Made by a program: the position numbers and the translations under genes. DNA of 64,000 nt from Naematelia aurantialba (taxonomy: Eukaryota > Basidiomycota > Tremellomycetes > Tremellales > Naemateliaceae): assembly GCA_021527695.1 (NCBI GenBank), contig JAKFAO010000003.1, positions 1,488,001-1,552,000 on the forward strand. Direction: 5' to 3'. Positions 35,739 to 45,533 of the stretch are shown piece by piece; the first letter of the stretch is position 1, and every line of letters begins with the position of its first letter. The notes below the pieces were generated by a model, which did not search any database, was not told the DNA's origin, and saw only the letters and a list, made by a program, of their open reading frames with translations.

Positions 35739-37440
35739 CACGAGGCTTCCTTCTTGCTCCAGTCTTCGCGAATCTTGTACGTCACCCTCGCATCCTGCAC
35801 GTATCAGCTCTGACCGAGTGACCGAGTGACCGAGTGACCGAGTGACCGAGTGACCGAGTGACCGAGTGACCGAGTGAACCAGTGAACCAGTGATACAGTC
35901 TGGCCAGTGGGGGATTGAGAAGAACAGAAAGATACCTTCAACACGCCCAAATCGACATCCACGAGCTTGGTCTCCACCTCCTCCTTGCACCCACCGACCA
36001 AGCCGCGCAGCGGCACCCAGACCCCACTGCCGCCCATGAAACCGTCCAACGGGTCTCCACCGGCATTGCACATCACAAATAGCGATTCCGTCTCGAATGC
36101 GCGCACTAGGCAGAGGGACGAGACGACTTGGGTCTCGTAGGTCGGTGAGTGGGGGTGATTGTGGATCAGGCTGTTCCATCAGACATGAGTACCGAGACGT
36201 GAACACCGGGACATGAACACCGGGACAAGACCACCGGGATATGAACACCGGGAGACATGAACAGGAGGGGGGCCGGAACAGGACAGGCGGGAACAGGACA
36301 GGAACAGTGAAAAAGCAGTCGATGCGGTGCGATGAGATGAGATGAGATGAGGAAGGACGTGACAGCGAGGCAAGTTTGTCTATCAGCGGCCCACCCAGCT
36401 CGACTTGCAATGTCAACTCACGGCTCGCTGTCCGTCGCCAGCCAGTAAGTCGGAGCAAAGATTATATCGACACCCTGGTCGGCCAGAGCCTGGGCAGCAG
36501 CAGGGTGTGAAATGTCCCAGCCTATGAGCAACATCAGCTCTGAGCACGCAGACCCCCATCCCACTCACATATCAAGAGCCCAACTTTGCCGAACGGTGTG
36601 TCAAAGGCGGCATGTTCCTCTTCACCCGGCTTGAGGTACTCTCTACGCCATCAGTCTGTGCGCGGGTCGTGACTGAAAAGGAGCGACGGCGCTTACCGCT
36701 CAGGATGCCACAAGTTGCGTTTCACGTACTGGCCACACAGCTGGCCGTCTGGGCCGATGAAGACCGCCGTGTTCCGCAGCTCGGGCTCGGCCGCATCCTC
36801 AGTAGACAGCGGATGGGACTGGAGGAACTTGGCCCAATCAAGCTGCGCGGGTGTGATCTTGCTAGTCGGTGTCGGGGATGCCGTGCTCGCGTCCAGGGGA
36901 AGGTGGGAGAACGGCGACGACGTGGGGACGGAGGAGGGCGACGATGTGGCGGAGAGGCGGCTATGTACGATGGATCCGACGATGCTGATCTGATGGTGGG
37001 CGGCGAGGGCGCATAGGTAGTCTTGCAAGTAGCCAGAGGGGTAGGTAAGGTACTACGCTCCGTATCAGCGTGCAGATTCTCGGCGCTTCAGATGTGGGAC
37101 CGCTCGCGGTCAGGGGTCAGCGGAACAGCACATGAGTCGGAAGAGCAAGTTGTAAAAGGGAGCATTGGAGCGCAGCAGGCTGTGAGGGCGGGGCCACACC
37201 GAGACGCACTTGCCGACGCTCATTGACGATGCCCTGCAAGAAGTATTCCGGGAAGACGACGATATCCGCCGAGCCTGCTTTGGCAGTCTGGACGGCCTCG
37301 GCCACGCACACGAGATTGTGGTCGAGGGTCGGGAACGGTGAGCTCGTGTGTGGCCGCTCGAGCGCCGGTGGCCCCGAAGGCGCTGAGAGCGGCGATGTCT
37401 GCGCGAGTGCGATACGTATTGACTTTGCCATTGTGGGCAT
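35739..37440 (-). CDS. Nitrilase-superfamily C-N hydrolase
   Basis: Carbon-nitrogen hydrolase with a Glu-Lys-Cys triad, acting on a nitrile or amide substrate that cannot be read from sequence. Start ATG 37440 (MPTMAKSIRIALAQTSP) or 37431 (MAKS). The acid is in 'VVFPEYFLQGIVNE', the lysine in 'GQYVKRNLWHPERE', and the nucleophile in 'GLLICWDISHPAAAQ'. The Cys codon TGC is interrupted after its first base by an intron. Later exons give 'DIIFAPTYWLATDSEP', 'TYETQVVSSLCLVRAFETES', 'FVMCNAGGDPLDGFMGGSG' and a last exon 35794-35739 ('DARVTYKIREDWSKKEAS'). An insertion rich in Ser/Pro/Thr separates the Glu and Lys motifs. Two introns carry tandem repeats. Divergent from the phosphatase gene. Confidence 0.9.
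35811..35874. repeat. (TGACCGAG)8 in the last nitrilase-gene intron
   Basis: Eight perfect 8-bp units followed by two TGAACCAG variants and a TGATACAG variant. They lie wholly inside the intron between exons 35936 and 35794. Confidence 0.97.
36188..36270. repeat. Degenerate CCGGGA(C/T)ATGAACA repeats in a nitrilase-gene intron
   Basis: Five or so imperfect copies of 'ACACCGGGACATGAAC'-like units, followed further right in the same intron (about 36329-36350) by a GATGA repeat. Confidence 0.8.
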
Positions 37441-37660
37441 GTACCTGTGCGTTTATGGCCGTCGAGGACGACTAGGTAGCCGGCATAGTAGTTTCCCGTG
37501 TCATCGCTCGTCTCGGCTGATAGGAACGCTGGCTGGAGCCCCGGCGGGCTCCACCGTGGGATACTGCCGAGAACTGGAGATGCCGTCTACTCGAGGTGGG
37601 ATGGCCTCGGACTTCGTCGTGGTCGTGTGCAACCATCATCAGGACAAACGCTAGCACACC
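37441..37660. promoter_or_regulatory. 220-bp divergent promoter, nitrilase (-) and tyrosine phosphatase (+)
   Basis: The two start codons face apart with only 220 bp between them, so the genes must share this control region. No clear TATA box. The minus-strand leader may contain short upstream ATGs. Confidence 0.6.
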
Positions 37661-39092
37661 ATGCCATCGGTCAAAAAGGCCTTCGAGGTGCTGCAAGAGC
37701 GCGAGGCAGAACGGCACGACCTCGCATTATCACGCGGTACCGCGCACTACCGCAGCAACGAGGCACTGTTCTACTCTGTCGCTGAATCAACGCGCAACCA
37801 CGCGCGGAATCGGTATTCCAACGTCCTGGCATACGACCGGACGGCGGTGACTGCTGATCTGGGGGATGGGAGGAGGGGGTACCTGAATGCGAATGTCGTG
37901 TGTGATGGTCGGGGGGATTGGTGGGTCGCCAGTCAGGTCAGTGGCTTCCTTCACGTCGCCTCTTTGTGATTGTCCAAAGCACCAGGAGGGCTCCAAGATG
38001 AAGTCGGAACCACCGATGGCAAGATTAGAAAATATGAATTGGAAGGACTTGAATAGGATGGGACGGCAGACTCACCATTCAGCAGCAGAGAGGGTCAGGG
38101 GGTCGTGGACGAGATGTATCAGCATTGCACGGACCGCTCATTCAGCCTTAGGCGCCACTGCCAACTACCCTGCACACCTTTTTCCTTGCCATCCTCGCGC
38201 GCTCTGCCTCACAGCATCCTCTGATCGCGCCGCTCGTACCCGCCAGCCCGGCGACACCGCGCACGGCCATCTTGGTCCAGCTCACTGGCTTTGAAGAGAA
38301 CGGGCAATCCAAGGCGGATCCTTACCTCCCGTGAGCAGCGCACTACATTGTCTCTTCCTCTGCTCTGCACTGTGATGGCCGCTGACCATCGCGCAGATAC
38401 AGTATCCCCGGAGAACCCAAGACGTACTCCTCACCCGACTCGCCGCTGACCCTGCACCTGCACCCTCGTTCCCGCGAGCCCCAAAAGGATCTATCCAGTG
38501 TCCGCACCGAGGTCGACCTGTCTTCCTCTGCGGGGGACAGGATGCAAATCATTCACTACCATTTCGAGGGATGGCCTGATTTCGGCGTGCCCCGGGGTAA
38601 GAATGTGGACGCGCTGCAGCGCCTGTTAAAGGAGGTCACGGCGGTGCGCAGGGACAATGGGGGACCAGCATGCGAGGTTTGGGTCCATTGGTACGTCTAC
38701 CGTTGCTCTCAACCTCGTCCTCGTCCTCGTCGTCCTCAACCTTCCTCATTCACAACTAGCACACGTCGTACTTACCCTCGCCACTGGCTGAACGATGACG
38801 TCCTGGTCATGGCCGGTTCATGCTGACACGTCCCAGCTCAGCGGGCGTAGGCCGTACAGGCACTTTCCTATCGCTCCTGTCCCTGCTCCCGCGGCCAATC
38901 AGACCCATTTCAGACCCCCAGCCCTCCCCACTCGGACCGCCACCCGCCGTCCTCGCCCAGGACCCGGTCGCCCAGACTGTCGATCAGCTTCGAGAGTACA
39001 GGGCCATGATGGTCCAGAGCGCGGACCAGCTGAAGCTAGTCTACGAGGTCTCGGTGGCTATGTGTGCCAGCTCGCACGCGCAGCATAGATGA
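37661..39092 (+). CDS. Classical protein tyrosine phosphatase
   Basis: Dephosphorylates phosphotyrosine through a Cys-phosphate intermediate; fungal relatives act on MAP kinases. Exon 1 is 37661-37936 from ATG 37661 (MPSVKKAFEVLQEREAER), followed by three further exons. Motifs: 'NRYSNVLAYDRTAV', 'GYLNANVV' and 'DWWVASQAPLP' of the substrate loop, 'HYHFEGWPDFGVPRG' with the WPD acid, the P-loop 'VHCSAGVGRTGTF', and 'LREYRAMMVQSADQLKLVYE' of the Q-loop. The catalytic Cys codon is split TG|C by a phase-2 intron. A loop rich in Pro between the P-loop and Q-loop is longer than usual. About 355 aa. A compact single-domain enzyme with no obvious targeting signal. Confidence 0.93.
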
Positions 39093-39404
39093 GGCAGATA
39101 CAGGAGCCGCAATGCCTAGTATCAGGTACAAGGGATATCAGTGCCTCGATGAGCTGCTCCGAAGAGCGACTAGCGCGGGGATGGTTGGACCAGCGTTGAT
39201 CAAGGCTCGTCCACTTCTGGGCAGAGACAAGGATGAGCATGGGATGCTGCATGTGTCCCAGGACGTTGATGAGCCTGTAGAGGCGCAGCCTCTTGCATGT
39301 TGTCTCTAGTAACTTTGAGCGACCGTATCATACACATTGTAATATCATGCACTGCCATCCATCCGAAGATCTATGCACACTCCCGGTAAGCTCGCTCACG
39401 CTGC
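39093..39404. other. Intergenic between convergent genes
   Basis: 312 bp between the 3' ends of the phosphatase and cupin genes. A plus-strand ORF continues through 39309 but is 3' flank. Nothing else seen. Confidence 0.5.
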
Positions 39405-40463
39405 TCATGGTGCGGATTTGAGGTATTTCGAGTACAGCTCCCAGCCCTGCTGGCCACCCCACATCGCCTTGAGCTGTGTCTGTCAGCATGGCTCATGGAG
39501 TGGTTCGAGTGCTTCATCGGCTTGACAGATCGACCGGCTAGACCAGAGATCTTCCTTCCTCTTTCCTTGCTTTCTTGCTTCCTTGTTTCCTTCCGTCCAC
39601 AGACTACCAGCACGATCCGGAACGAGAATCAGGCTCTGCACTCACCTTGCCCTCATCAATGAACATGTGCTGCTCCGGCGTCCACCCGGGCACGACAATC
39701 TCGCTGATCAGGCATCCGATCCTGTCTTGCAGCCCGGCCGACGCAGCATCCGGCGCATCGAGCATCAACCGGTCCTCCTCAGGGATCTCGCTGGCCTTCC
39801 ACCACCCACCGGGCACGAACAGCTGCGGCACCTCGCCGCTCGCGGCGTCGTGGCCTAGGACGATGCGGTAGATGGTTGGTGGGGTGGTGGGCTTGATGAG
39901 GGTGTAGAGGGCGCGGCCCTGGTGGAGGAGGTGAAAGTGCTGGCGGGTGGACATGTCAGCAAGAGTAAATGCAGGATCTTTGAGCCGCTGGTGGTGCACC
40001 GCCACCTCAGCCCCCCCCCCCCTTTCGGGCCTCTTGCGTGCCCCCTCCTCCGGTCCCTTGCGCCTGCGCGAAGAGGTACACGGGGAAGGAACCAGCCAGT
40101 GGTGCAGACGCAGATGAGGAGATCACGCCGACTGACAGAGTGCAGGTTCATGTGCATCTTTCCGCGGTAGCTTTCCGGCGTCAAGAGGTAGAAGATCTGC
40201 GTCGCATCGAGGCTTTCTCCCACCCTCGCCGTGTCCGGCTTGGTCTCGGGGCCGCCGAGAAGGGCCGCCCCAGGTCCCCATGCGGCCTGCGCCCGGCCTC
40301 TGAGCGGGCCCGACTGGAGCCCGTCTAACGTGGTGGCGGGGTGCGACTCGAGCGCCACCGTCTGGGAAAAGAAGCCGCCTTCAAAGTGTTTCTGAAGGTT
40401 GTGCGTCTTGATCAGCGTCGAGTTGGGCGTCGGATACGCATACGGCGGGGTCAAAGTGGACAT
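39405..40463 (-). CDS. DUF985/cupin_5 family protein
   Basis: Small cupin of the YML079W type, a beta-barrel protein whose substrate is unknown. Start ATG 40463 (MSTLTPPYAYPTPNSTL). Exon 1 carries 'LQKHFEGGFFSQTVALES', 'SLDATQIFYLLTPESYRGK' and 'MHMNLHS'. A phase-0 intron (which contains a C12 run on the plus strand) follows. Exon 2 carries 'HFHLLHQGRALYTLI', 'YRIVLGHDAASGEVPQLFVP', 'GGWWKASEI' and 'GCLISEIVVPGWTPEQHMF'. The last exon, 39473-39405, reads 'LKAMWGGQQGWELYSKYL'. The order and spacing match cupin_5, although the first metal-binding-type His motif is altered (HMNLHSHFH) and an insertion follows the first strand pair. Confidence 0.88.
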
Positions 40464-40824
40464 GGTGGAGACGGGCCTGTCACGGGAGCGGGAGGTAACG
40501 GTAGCAGAGGTGACACGGGAGCTTCAGGCGAATGGGAGTCGAGTTGGGAGACGTTGAGAGAGATGTCGAGGTTATATATGCACGTTGCTCGGACCGCAGA
40601 CGACGCGGTCTCGCGGTCCTTACGGCCATCAAACGCTGCATGGGATCTCGGATGCTGTTCTGACAGGCTTGAGATGATCTCTGTTAGGCTTGCGTGTTTT
40701 CAGCAGGCCTAAAGGGCAGCATGCACGTCCGAATTATCAAAGATGAAAGCGTCTTGCCGTTTGCCTCTCCTTGCTGAGCTTGCCTCGAGTGTCCGTTCCG
40801 GGACCATCCCTCGAGTCAAGGAGG
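40464..40824. promoter_or_regulatory. Divergent promoter, cupin (-) and ATP12 (+)
   Basis: 361 bp between the two start codons. It has a 'TATATATGCAC' sequence near 40574 that could serve the cupin gene, and repeated 'ACGGGAGC' near 40489-40530. No gene seen. Confidence 0.5.
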
Positions 40825-42302
40825 ATGAACCCGCTCGCCCGTTCAACACGGCTGCTCTGCCCGCGGTGCTCTTGCCGCGCAGCCACTACCTTGCCTCCTG
40901 CGCCCGCCTCACGGCGGTTGACGACCGGGCCGGCCCTTCGTGCGCAGGTGGCGCCGGGACCAGCGCTGAGCCAGACGAACCGTGCGTTGCCAGTAGATGT
41001 CTGGCCTTGGCCTTGTGCGCAGCTGACTCGAGCCAGGAGCGGAAATCACACTGCGCCGTTTCTGGAAGACAGTGCACATCAAGCGCGAAGAGGCAGGTAC
41101 GTCCGGCCTGTTTGAGTCTCCTCCGGTTGTGTAGATGGGACAGGGGGAGGACATGTCCTGTGGACGGGACGGAGGGGGCGCTTATACCGCTTAGGGGACT
41201 GGCAAATCACGCTCGACCACCGAAACCTCCGGACGCCGTCGGGCGCGCCGCTGCGTGTCCCGCCCCAGCGGCGTTTGCTCGCGCTTCTCATCGCCAACGA
41301 GTGGGAGAACCAGGACGAGGTGCTCAAGCAGCACGCGCTGCCCCTGGTACGCTGCACTCCGCTCCGGCTTCCCAAACCCGTCCCGTCTGCCTTGGCCGCT
41401 GCTGCTGCTGCTGCTGCTGCTGCTGACATGGCGCGCGCAGACGAGCTTGGCCTCGCGGGCGATCGACGGCTTGTCTAATCCCCAAACGAGGAAGGGCGTC
41501 GTGGATGCGCTGCTGCGGTACCTGGAGACCGACACGATATGGTCCGTCCTCCCATCCTGCCCGTTGCCCGTCCTTGTCCTCGCGTGGTTATCAGCTGGCC
41601 GTTGCCCGTCCTTGTCCTCGCGTGGTTATCAGCTGGCCGTTGCCCACTTGTCCTGGCGTGGTTATCAGCTGGCCGTGCCGCTGATATCGCGGTAGCTTCC
41701 CATCGGAAGAGCCGGATGCTCTCGTCCGACTGCAGAGAGAACACTGGGACCCACTGCACGCGTGGCTGAAAGAGGCGTACGGGGTGCAGCTCGCGCTTGC
41801 CGAGGGGTTTTCACCCGCTCGTCAGCCCGCGGAGACGGTGCAGGCGCTCAGGCGCGCCGTCGAGCAGATGGACGACTGGGAGCTCGCGGGTGAGTCGCGG
41901 TGGCGTTTCAGCGTTGCTGTGCCTCGTCGCGGTGCCTCGCGTCGCGGTACGAGGCCGGCACTGACAGCACCAGCGTTCGAGCGCGCAGCGTACGCGTCCA
42001 AGAGCTTCGTCATTGCGCTCGCGCTGTGCACGGGCCGTCTCAGCGCCGACGCAGCGGCCAAGGCGGCGCACGTCGAGGTTCAGAGCCAGATCGAAAAGTG
42101 GGGCGAGGTCGAGGACAGTGAGTGCCCAGTCTCCCCGGCCTGGACTGTGCAGCACTTTACTCTTGGCGCTTCCTGCCGGCCGCGCGGTGGTGTGGATGTA
42201 CCAAAGAACCAAAGAGTGGCTGACGAGATAGCGCATGACGTCGACCACCATGATATCCGCCGGAGCCTCGGCAGCGCCGCATGTGCGTTGATAAAAACGT
42301 GA
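40825..42302 (+). CDS. ATP12: ATP12, mitochondrial F1-ATPase assembly chaperone
   Basis: Chaperone that binds the F1 alpha subunit in the mitochondrial matrix. ATG 40825 (MNPLARSTRLLCPRC) begins a basic presequence with few acids. Exon 1 ends at 40981; after a 55-nt intron comes 'AEITLRRFWKTVHIKREE', the ATP12 start motif. Later exons: 'DWQITLDHRNLRTPSGAPL', 'LLALLIANEWENQDEVLKQ', 'LTSLASRAIDGLSNPQTRK', 'VVDALLRYLETDTICF', 'ALVRLQREHWDPLHAWLKE', 'DDWELAAFERAAYASKSF', 'SQIEKWGEVEDTHDVDHHD'. The conserved WGEVED block is split by an intron. One intron contains a CTG run of about nine units (about 41398-41426) and another a 38-bp minisatellite. Length near 330 aa is normal. Confidence 0.93.
41563..41674. 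repeat. 38-bp minisatellite, three copies, in an ATP12 intron
   Basis: Copies at 41563-41600, 41601-41638 and 41639-41674 (38, 38 and 36 bp), differing at only a few bases. They lie in the 154-nt intron 41542-41695. Confidence 0.93.
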
Positions 42303-42420
42303 TGGTGGGCATGGACAGTTCGCCCCAGCCATCGATGCGTGTCACGGTGTCCAGGCATAGGGCACGCTGCGCCGGCACGCACGTCTGGTACTTGTCGACC
42401 TGACGACCAGCATGGGCTAT

Positions 42421-42531
42421 AGTGTGCATAGTGTGCATAGTGTGCATAGTGTGCATAGTGTGCATAGTGTGCATAGTGTGCATAGTGTGCATAGTGTGCA
42501 TAGTGTGCATAGTGTGCATAGTGTGCATAGT
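42421..42531. repeat. (AGTGTGCAT)12 tandem repeat between ATP12 and the permease
   Basis: About twelve 9-bp units, AGTGTGCAT, nearly perfect. The repeat sits 120 bp after the ATP12 stop and 200 bp from the convergent permease stop. Being a multiple of three, it makes artefactual repeat ORFs (HTM, CIV, SVH). Confidence 0.97.
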
Positions 42532-42734
42532 AGGCGCATGTCACGCGGCCGGACTGTTAAATCACTCGAGCCTGGCTTGCCGTCTTTCTACTAGGCGTTT
42601 TCAGTCTGCAGCGCTTTATGGCAGGTGCTTCACAATGCATGCATGGGATGATTGGCTCTTAGCTACAGCTCCGTCCGCATATCGGAGGAGATATGGAGAC
42701 GCAGAAGCAAGCCCCCTTAAGGGGGATGGGGTCA

Positions 42735-45533
42735 TCAGAACAAGATGCTCGAGACCTTTTGCCACCACTTGTCTGGCCTGTAGCGCTGCTTGTCGAGTTC
42801 CTCGAGCTCGTCAATCTCCCTCCGGCCCGAGGTGAAGTCGATCATGGCGAGAGGAACCACCGTGGTCCGCTTGGCGATCTTCCATCCGGCCCAGCAGATC
42901 AGGAAGATGGGCAGGGTGATGTACGCGGCGATAAAGTTGGACGTGTTCCAGTTGCCCTTCAACAGGCTCGTAAATCTGGCAGATGAGTGATGCGTACGAC
43001 GTGAAGGAATGTCAGGAGATGGAGAGGGATGTCAGGAGATGGAGAGGGATGTCACGGAGATGTAAATGATAGCGTAGCTGGGAATGTAGCGGAGATGGAG
43101 AGCAATGTAGAGGGATGTTGAGAAATGTGGCGGAATGTTGAGAAATGTGGCGGAATGTAGAGAAATGTGGCGGAATGTAGAGAAATGTGGCGGAATGTAG
43201 AGGAACGACGGAATGCAGCGGAATTTAGAGGAATGCAGCAGAGACGAGGGCCAGACGTACCCGTTGAAGATGATGATGAGCGTAAAGAACGCAAAGCCGT
43301 AGTACGACAGCCAGGGCTGGAACGGCGCGCGGTAGGGAAAGTCGGCGCGCGACAGGCCCTGCACGCGCAGACCGTGGTAGAACCGGATGTACGCGAGGAG
43401 GATGGCCCTACGGGTGTCAGCCTGGTTTCGAGGACGAGGCCGTCTTCAGTGTCCGCTCTGGCGTCTCGACTACCACATCCTGGCTAGGTCTAGACCACCA
43501 CATCCTGGCTAGTTCTAGAGTACCACATCCTGGCTAGTTCTAGAGTGCCACATCCTGGCCATGTCTAGAGTACCACATCCTGGTCATGTCTAGACTACGA
43601 TCCTGGCCATGTCTCGACTACGATCCTGGCCAGGTCTAGACTACGATCCTGGCCAGGTCTAGACTACGATCCTGGCCAGGTCTAGACTCCCAGATCTGGG
43701 TGCAAAAGAACTCACCACCACGTGATGATACCGGTAATGGCAGAGAGGTTGTAGAGCCAGTTGAACGCTGTGACGGCCGTGTCTCCGCCCGTGTTCATGT
43801 ACGCCAGGACGCCAAACAGGCCCGTGACGACGACACACCAGATCGGGAGGCCGCGCTTGGTGCACCTGCGGAAGATGCGGGGCATCTGCCCCTCCATGGC
43901 GAGCGCATAGAGCGTGCGGGACGAAGCGTAGAGGTCCGAGTTGCCGGCGCTCCACGCCGAGATGAGGATGACGGCGTTGATGATGCTGGGCAGGGCCTTG
44001 ATGCCCGCATTGTTGATGGCGATGACGAACGGCGAGGCCGTGGCCGTGCCGGACCCGTTCAGCAGGTCCGCGTTGGTGTACGGCACGAGCACGGAGATGA
44101 AGAAGATGCCGACGACGTAGAAGAACAGCAGGCGGTAGAAGACGCGCTTGATCGCGCGCGGCACCGTCCGCCGCGGGTTCTCCGCCTCGCCCAGCGTGGT
44201 CGCGATGATCTCGGTGCCGATGAACCTGGGAACGGTCAGTACCGATCTGTATACAGCTCAGGGGACGCTACAGGGGTAGCATCGCGAGGATGGCCGCTGT
44301 GGAGGAGCGGAACAGTGGATGAGGGAACAGGGCGGGAGGAAGCAACGGGTGGGTGTGGCGAAACGGAAACCGCCACTGAGGGAGGAAGAACAACTGGAAG
44401 GGAGACACGAATGTGAGACTCGGAAGACAAGACGAGAACGCACGAGAAAGCCGCCTGGACAAAGACGTTCCAGAACGCAAGAAACTCGCCCCAGCTGCCG
44501 CCGACGACGCCCGCGGTGCCCGACTGCGTGTGGATGCTGATGTGGTTGAACGGGCCCGGGTTGCGCCAGTACCTGAACCCGATGGGATCGTGGTTCGGTC
44601 CGCCGCCGCACATGAGGATGAGGCCGAGGATGATGAGGCCGACGATGGTGATGATCTTGATCGCGGAGAACCAGAACTCGGCCTCGCCGTACGCGCGCGC
44701 GCCCCAGAAGTTGATGAACCAGATCATCACGAGCAGCGCGGTGATGTACGCCGCGGCGTGGCTCGCCTCGGCGTCCCAGTACGAAATGACAATCTGCGCG
44801 GCGACGATCTCGGTCGGGATCGTAATGGCGTACGAGTACCAGTAGTTGAACCCGAGCGCAAAGCCCAGCGCGGGGTCCACGAACCGCGCCGCGTAGTGCG
44901 TGAACCCCCCAGAGACCGGGTACAGCGCCGCCATCTCCCCGAGCGCCACCATCATCGCGTACACCATGGACGCCATGAAGATGTACCCGAGCCACACGCC
45001 GACAGGACCGCCGCTCGCCAGCGCCGACCCAGACCCCACAAACAGACCTGCAGCCGTCAGCCGTCAGTCGCCAGGCGCACCGTTGCGCCGCCGAGACGCA
45101 CCTGTGCCGATCGCACCGCCCAGCGCGATCATCGCCATGTGCCGCTGCTTGAGCGTTCGCTGCACACCCGCCTCGGCGTGAACCACTGGTGGTATCAGCT
45201 CATGCAGATCTGTGACACTGCGGCAGCACCAGCACGGGTCGGTCAATCACCCCCTAACGCATAGTCGTAGGCTCGCATGCCAGATGCCAGACGCCTCCCC
45301 CACTCCAGCACCTAACCTCTCCACCCCCCCCCCCCCCCCCAACACACAACACACATACCCGCAAGGCGTGTCGCCCCCCCGTACAACTCACCGTGCGCAT
45401 CGATGATCGCGTCGCCGTGCGGTTGGCGTCCCGCCGCCTTTTCCGGGTCCCAGTTGTTGACGCCATTCCCCGGCACCGACACGGTCGCCGTGGCGTCATG
45501 GTCCAGCTTCTTCTCGCGCTCGTACGCTGCCAT
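42735..45533 (-). CDS. Amino-acid permease, YAT/APC family
   Basis: Plasma-membrane amino-acid/proton symporter with about 12 membrane helices. ATG 45533 (MAAYEREKKLDHDATATV) starts a hydrophilic cytosolic N-terminus, then 'GVQRTLKQRHMAMIALGGAI' and 'GTGLFVGSGSALASGGPVG', the family start of helix 1. Further: 'VALGEMAALYPVSGGFTHYA', 'FALGFNYWYSYAITIPTEIV', 'YGEAEFWFSAIKIITIVGL', 'FIGTEIIATTLGEAENPRRT', 'SAWSAGNSDLYASSRTLYAL', 'LPIWCVVVTGLFGVLAYM', and the C-terminal 'MIDFTSGRREIDELEELDK'. Exon borders are approximate. Two introns near the 3' end carry long tandem repeats. Substrate range is not readable. Confidence 0.92.
43110..43210. repeat. 20-bp degenerate repeat in a permease intron
   Basis: Copies of 'GAATGTAGAGAAATGTGGCG' in direct order, preceded by shorter 'GGAGATGGAGAGGGATGTCA' copies from about 43015. 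All lie in the intron 5' of the last coding exon (minus strand). Confidence 0.85.
43468..43689. repeat. 23-26-bp minisatellite, about nine copies, in a permease intron
   Basis: Units of the type 'CCACATCCTGGCTAGTTCTA' that shift gradually to a 23-bp form, 'ACGATCCTGGCCAGGTCTAG', toward the right. The gradient suggests stepwise expansion. Every copy contains ATCCTGG. Confidence 0.9.
45324..45340. repeat. C17 homopolymer in a permease 5' intron
   Basis: Seventeen C followed by an ACACA tract, between the coding exons ending near 45190 and starting near 45390. Confidence 0.9.

Noticed and set aside
42421..42531. CRISPR-like array
   Set aside because: Units are contiguous 9-bp copies without spacers, in a fungal nuclear sequence.
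42080..42594. ORFs with HTM, CIV, SVH or HYA repeats
   Set aside because: Translations of the 9-bp AGTGTGCAT array between genes; no start, family or splice support.
44236..45264. Large plus- and minus-strand ORFs rich in Arg, Ala and His over the permease
   Set aside because: Shadow frames of a GC-rich membrane-protein exon; only the permease frame shows helices and family motifs.
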